36,747 nt of DNA from Eubacteriales bacterium (GTDB taxonomy: Bacteria > Bacillota > Clostridia > Lachnospirales > Lachnospiraceae). Below, one piece after another: positions 33,347-36,747 of the stretch. Under the pieces are notes generated by a model, which saw only the letters and a list, made by a program, of their open reading frames with translations, was not told where the DNA came from and did not search any database. The position numbers were made by a program, and so were the translations under genes. The first letter of the stretch is position 1, and the number at the start of each line of letters is the position of its first letter. The DNA lies in contig JAUNJG010000016.1 of assembly GCA_030533385.1 (NCBI GenBank), positions 1 through 36,747 of the forward strand, read 5' to 3'.

Positions 33347-34168
33347 ATGATAGCAGAGATACTAAAGGTACTTCTCCTTGGAATTGTGGAGGGAATCACC
33401 GAATGGCTTCCCATCAGTTCCACAGGACATATGATTTTAGTGGATGAGTTTGTTAAATTGAATGTGTCAAAGGCTTTTATGGAAATGTTTCTGGTGGTCA
33501 TTCAGTTAGGAGCCATCCTGGCGGTATGTGTCCTTTATTTTCATAAGCTTAACCCGTTCAGTCCGTCCAAATCGGCGGAGGAGAAAAAAGGAACTTTTTC
33601 TTTGTGGGGCAAGGTGATTCTCGGGTGTCTTCCGGCAGCCATCATCGGCATTCCCTTTGATGATACAATAGACGCCTTGTTTTACAATCCGCAGACCGTG
33701 GCATTTACCCTGATTCTCTACGGCGTTTTATTTATTATAGTGGAAAACCATAACAAGAAAAGACAGCCATCCACAACGACACTGGAATCTCTCACCTGCA
33801 AGACGGCCATCCTCATCGGATGCTTTCAGGTCTTGGCGCTGATTCCGGGCACTTCCCGTTCGGGCGCCACCATTTTAGGGGCGGTGCTTCTGGGAACCTC
33901 CCGCTATGTGGCGGCAGAATACTCCTTCTTTTTATCCATCCCGGTGATGTTTGGCGCCAGTATGCTAAAGATGCTCAAATATGGATTTTCTTATACGGGG
34001 CAGGAGGTAGTTATTTTGTTGACGGGCATGGTTACCGCCTTCGTGGTGTCGATTCTTGCCATCAAGTTTTTGCTGGGATATATTAAGAAAAATGATTTCA
34101 AGGCCTTTGGTGTGTACCGGATTATTTTGGGAGCCATTGTGGCGGCCTATTTTCTTCTGGTGAAATAA
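33347..34168 (+). CDS. uppP: Undecaprenyl-diphosphate phosphatase
   Basis: UppP (BacA) dephosphorylates undecaprenyl diphosphate, recycling the lipid carrier of wall synthesis; extra dosage gives bacitracin resistance. The 273-residue membrane protein has the active-site motifs [17 protein letters not shown] and [13 protein letters not shown] 33347 follows AGGAGGT; upstream frame sequence overlaps the leader hairpin and is rejected. The methyltransferase gene begins 1 nt after its stop. Confidence 0.96.
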   Translation: MIAEILKVLLLGIVEGITEWLPISSTGHMILVDEFVKLNVSKAFMEMFLVVIQLGAILAVCVLYFHKLNPFSPSKSAEEKKGTFSLWGKVILGCLPAAIIGIPFDDTIDALFYNPQTVAFTLILYGVLFIIVENHNKKRQPSTTTLESLTCKTAILIGCFQVLALIPGTSRSGATILGAVLLGTSRYVAAEYSFFLSIPVMFGASMLKMLKYGFSYTGQEVVILLTGMVTAFVVSILAIKFLLGYIKKNDFKAFGVYRIILGAIVAAYFLLVK

Positions 34169-34169
34169 A

Positions 34170-34730
34170 ATGAAAAGGCAGAGTATGACGCAGTGGTGTC
34201 AGGAAAGGATCCGCCAGATGATAAAGGCGCCCGGATGTTGTATTGACGCCACTGCAGGGACGGGGAGAGACACGCTGTTTTTACGCCGGATAGTATCGGA
34301 GAGTGGAACGGTGGCGGCCATGGATGTTCAGGAGGAGGCTTTAGCGCAGACGAGGGAGCGGCTGGAGCAGGAGGGATACCGGGATGTGAAACTGATTTTG
34401 GATGGCCATCAGAATATGGATCGATACTTCCCTTCGGACAGTGCCGATTTGATTATGTTTAACCTGGGCTACCTGCCCGGCGGAGACCACAGCATTGCCA
34501 CCGGTGCGGCTACTACCCTGGAAGCATTGGAAAAGAGCCTGGCCATACTGAAAGAAGGCGGCGTATTGTCTTTGATGATTTACAGCGGTGGGGATACCGG
34601 ATTCGAGGAGAAGGAGGCAGTTCTTGCCTGGTTAAAGAGACTGGATTATCGACGTTACCTGGTTTTGGCGGAGCAGTTTTACAACCGTCCGGGAAACCCT
34701 CCTCTGCCGGTGTTCGTACAAAAATGGTAG
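34170..34730 (+). CDS. mnmM: Class I SAM methyltransferase, MnmM/YtqB type
   Basis: The 186-residue protein matches the YtqB family (once called putative rRNA methylases). Bacillus YtqB was later shown to be MnmM, which methylates nm5s2U to mnm5s2U at tRNA position 34. The SAM site is CIDATAGTGRDTLFL; NLGYLPGGDHSI and FYNRPGNPPLPVFVQK are family features. If correct, it joins MiaA and MiaB as tRNA anticodon-loop enzymes in this window. It lies in a uppP-mnmM pair. Confidence 0.85.
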   Translation: MKRQSMTQWCQERIRQMIKAPGCCIDATAGTGRDTLFLRRIVSESGTVAAMDVQEEALAQTRERLEQEGYRDVKLILDGHQNMDRYFPSDSADLIMFNLGYLPGGDHSIATGAATTLEALEKSLAILKEGGVLSLMIYSGGDTGFEEKEAVLAWLKRLDYRRYLVLAEQFYNRPGNPPLPVFVQKW

Positions 34731-34841
34731 AAAATTGCAAGGACAGCGTCGGGATTGGGGTTGTGATGGCAGCTTTCCGCCACCCATCAAAAAAGTAGGG
34801 ATAAAATTTACAAATAAACTTTAAGAAAGGAAAAGCTGAGG

Positions 34842-34862
34842 AGATGAGAAATACAATCATCT
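34842..34862 (+). promoter_or_regulatory. Hairpin covering a six-codon frame before pyrK
   Basis: AGATGA (34842-34847) pairs with TCATCT (34857-34862). The same segment contains a small frame at 34844-34864 (Met-Arg-Asn-Thr-Ile-Ile-stop) with GAGGAG just before it. The following terminator starts at the last base of its stop codon. Confidence 0.4.
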
Positions 34863-34863
34863 G

Positions 34864-34889
34864 ACATATGCCGATCGGTATGTGTTTTT
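34864..34889 (+). terminator. Terminator or attenuator just before pyrK
   Basis: ACATATGCC-GATC-GGTATGTGT forms a 9 bp stem with two G-U pairs and runs into TTTTT (34885-34889). It ends 19 nt before the pyrK start. It could end the uppP-mnmM unit, attenuate pyrKD, or both. The ATG at 34882 is inside the hairpin's right arm. Confidence 0.7.
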
Positions 34890-34908
34890 AGCAGCAGGCA
34901 GGAAAAAG

Positions 34909-35670
34909 ATGGTGAAAGAAAGAGCGACTGTACTCAGTCAGAAGGAAATCGGAACGGACATTTTTGACATGGTGCTATCATTTCCGGCGGGGGCGAAAGA
35001 GGCGAAGCCGGGACAGTTTATTGCCATGTACTGCGAGGATGGCACGAAGCTTTTGCCAAGGCCCATCAGTATTTGCGGCATTGATGCCGAGGCTGGAACG
35101 CTCCGGGTCGTATACCGCATTGCGGGGGAAGGTACCCGGCTATTTTCCAGGAGGAAAGCCGGCGATACCCTGGAAGTGATGGGGCCTCTCGGAAACGGGT
35201 TTACGATGAAAGAAGAAGCGGCCATTCTCATTGGAGGCGGTATCGGAATTCCTCCTATGCTGGAACTGGCAAAACAGCTTCATGCAAAAAAAACGGTGGT
35301 GCTTGGCTATCGAAGCGAGCTGTTTTTGAAAGAAGAATTTGAAGCACATGCAGACGTGGTCGTGGCCACGGAGGACGGCAGTGCGGGAACAAAGGGAACG
35401 GTGCTGGATGCCATGCGGGAGGCGGAGGTGACCGGGAAGGTGATATACGCCTGCGGGCCGATGCCGATGCTCAAGGCTTTGGCGGAGTATGCTGAAAATC
35501 ATGGCATGGAGGCGCAGATTTCCCTGGAGGAGAGGATGGCCTGCGGGATTGGCGCCTGCCTGGGATGTATTTGCAAGTCAAAACATAAAGACCATCATAC
35601 CAATGTCAACAATAAGCGCATCTGTAAAGACGGCCCGGTTTTTGATGCAAAGGAGGTAGTGTTTCCATGA
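34909..35670 (+). CDS. pyrK: Dihydroorotate dehydrogenase electron transfer subunit PyrK
   Basis: PyrK carries FAD and a 2Fe-2S cluster and passes electrons from PyrD to NAD+. The 253-residue protein has the flavin-binding LLPRPISICG, the NAD-domain GGGIGIPPMLELAKQL, and cluster cysteines in MACGIGACLGCICK plus RICKDGPVF. ATG 34909 is preferred because the frame's earlier ATG at 34882 lies in the terminator stem, and AGGAAAAAG precedes 34909. It ends in an ATGA overlap with pyrD. Confidence 0.95.
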   Translation: MVKERATVLSQKEIGTDIFDMVLSFPAGAKEAKPGQFIAMYCEDGTKLLPRPISICGIDAEAGTLRVVYRIAGEGTRLFSRRKAGDTLEVMGPLGNGFTMKEEAAILIGGGIGIPPMLELAKQLHAKKTVVLGYRSELFLKEEFEAHADVVVATEDGSAGTKGTVLDAMREAEVTGKVIYACGPMPMLKALAEYAENHGMEAQISLEERMACGIGACLGCICKSKHKDHHTNVNNKRICKDGPVFDAKEVVFP

Positions 35671-36566
35671 AATTAGAAGTGAATGTGGCAGGAGTTTCCT
35701 TTAAAAATCCGGTGACGACGGCCTCCGGCACCTTCGGCTCCGGCGCGGAATACGAGGAGTTCGTTGATTTATCCGCCCTCGGTGCGGTGACGACCAAAGG
35801 GGTGGCAAATATTCCGTGGGAGGGGAACGCTACGCCGAGAATTGCGGAAAGCTACGGAGGGATGCTCAATGCGGTAGGGCTTCAAAACCCGGGCATTGAG
35901 ATGTTTTGTAAAAGGGACATTCCTCATTTGAAAGAAAAAAAAGCTTCCATCATCGTGAACGTTTGCGGAAAGACAAAGGAAGACTATGTGGAAGTGGTGG
36001 AACGACTGAGTGAAGAGCCGGTGGATTTGCTGGAAATCAACGTATCCTGCCCCAACGTGAAGGCAGGGGGCATCGCCTTTGGACAAAATCCCAACGCCCT
36101 GTATGAGATTACAAGAGCGGTGAAGGAGAAGGCAAAGCAGCCCATTGTGATGAAGCTAAGTCCCAACGTGACGGACATCACGGAGATGGCGAAGGCGGCG
36201 GAGGCCGGCGGAAGCGATGCGCTGTCTTTGATAAACACTATCACCGGAATGAAGATAGATATTCACAGAAGAAAGTTTGTGCTGGCAAACCAGACCGGAG
36301 GTTTATCCGGCCCTGCCATCCATCCGGTGGCAGTTCGCATGATATATCAGGTGCATAAAGCCTGCAAGCTCCCGATCATCGGCATGGGAGGCGTGATGAC
36401 CGGGGAGGATGCCATTGAACTGATGATGGCGGGAGCCTCCATGGTGGCGGTGGGAACGGCAAACTTCCACAATCCGCGGGCCGTCATGGATGTCCTTGAC
36501 GGCATCAAATCCTACATGAAAAAATATAATATAAAAGATATCAATGAGATTATCGGGTGTATGTAA
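35667..36566 (+). CDS. pyrD: Dihydroorotate dehydrogenase, NAD-linked catalytic subunit (type 1B)
   Basis: PyrD oxidises dihydroorotate to orotate in pyrimidine synthesis. This is the class 1B form that needs PyrK. The 299-residue protein has NPVTTASGTFG, TTKGV, NAVGLQNPG, INVSCPNVKAGG with the catalytic Cys, and the FMN-binding GMGGVMTGEDA region. The start overlaps pyrK by 4 nt. pyrE, a common next gene, does not begin in the remaining 181 bp. Confidence 0.96.
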   Translation: MKLEVNVAGVSFKNPVTTASGTFGSGAEYEEFVDLSALGAVTTKGVANIPWEGNATPRIAESYGGMLNAVGLQNPGIEMFCKRDIPHLKEKKASIIVNVCGKTKEDYVEVVERLSEEPVDLLEINVSCPNVKAGGIAFGQNPNALYEITRAVKEKAKQPIVMKLSPNVTDITEMAKAAEAGGSDALSLINTITGMKIDIHRRKFVLANQTGGLSGPAIHPVAVRMIYQVHKACKLPIIGMGGVMTGEDAIELMMAGASMVAVGTANFHNPRAVMDVLDGIKSYMKKYNIKDINEIIGCM

Positions 36567-36747
36567 GAGACAGGAGCGGTCGCAGCAGCGGCGGCTCCTG
36601 CAATCTTGTCCGGAGAAATGAGAAGAGGGGGGCGCACAGGTTCTCGGTAAGAATTTTGTAGTATTTGAAACGAAACAAAAGAATTCTGAGACTTCAGCAG
36701 TAAAGAACAAAAACTTTTCGCAATAAAATAGCTAAATTATATGCAGG
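36567..36747. other. 3' window edge, hairpins but no gene
   Basis: CAGGAGC (36571-36577) pairs with GCTCCTG (36594-36600) after the pyrD stop; no T-run follows. A second pairing, AGAATT/AATTCT extended by TCTC/GAGA (about 36642-36691), lies further on. No frame here has a convincing ribosome site. Confidence 0.45.

Overview
The window looks like chromosomal core sequence of a Gram-positive clostridium, most likely a member of the Lachnospiraceae. The signs are AGGAGG-type ribosome binding sites, a full MinCDE system together with SepF, an HPr with the regulatory Ser46, a lipoprotein D,D-carboxypeptidase, an endonuclease-type MutL with no MutH, and gene neighbourhoods typical of that family. 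Every gene that I can support is on the + strand. I saw no tRNA, rRNA, CRISPR array, transposase or phage gene.

Layout. (1) 70-8557: a consensus promoter drives miaB-mutS-mutL-miaA and a PLP-dependent YnbB-like gene (tRNA A37 modification plus mismatch repair). (2) 8616-19533: a shape and division block, radC-mreB-mreC-mreD-mrdA(PBP2)-minC-minD-minE-rodA-mgsA-dacA. (3) 19546-20130: a tandem array of a 177-178 bp unit, three full copies and one broken copy, each with a 141 bp core that can fold into a multi-branched structure. (4) 20168-21994: a small P-loop protein of unknown function on its own promoter, a 328 bp structured gap, and a TIGR01212/YhcC-type radical SAM gene. (5) 21996-27223: a HlyD-like membrane protein, yggS, sepF, aroB, lspA, rluD. 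(6) 27283-28447: rpsO with its own promoter, leader and terminator, then a membrane-anchored TPR protein. (7) 28577-31163: ptsH and ptsI, with a strong promoter overlapped by a perfect palindrome, a leader of about 280 nt, and a strong terminator. (8) 31181-36566: a PcrA-like helicase, uppP, an MnmM/YtqB methyltransferase, then pyrK-pyrD behind a possible attenuator.

Functional links. MreBCD, RodA, PBP2, the carboxypeptidase, UppP (undecaprenyl phosphate recycling) and MinCDE/SepF together serve cell-wall elongation and septum placement. MiaA, MiaB, MnmM and RluD modify RNA. MutS/MutL and the helicase act on DNA. PtsH/PtsI supply phosphate for sugar uptake and carry the carbon signal.

The strongest candidate for something undescribed is the 19546-20130 array. 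Its core holds two hairpins with the same TGAC loop, nested with no unpaired base inside a GGGTTT/AAACCC stem. All three substitutions that fall in stems keep pairing as G-U wobbles only if the - strand is the RNA. Other points of interest are a PBP2 enlarged by about 245 residues, an MreB with altered nucleotide-site residues, a possible leader-peptide attenuator before pyrK, and an intrinsic terminator ending 17 nt before the helicase start codon. Several start codons were moved from the longest open frame on the basis of ribosome binding sites or overlapping promoter and terminator elements. All structures were found by eye; no folding or database search was run.
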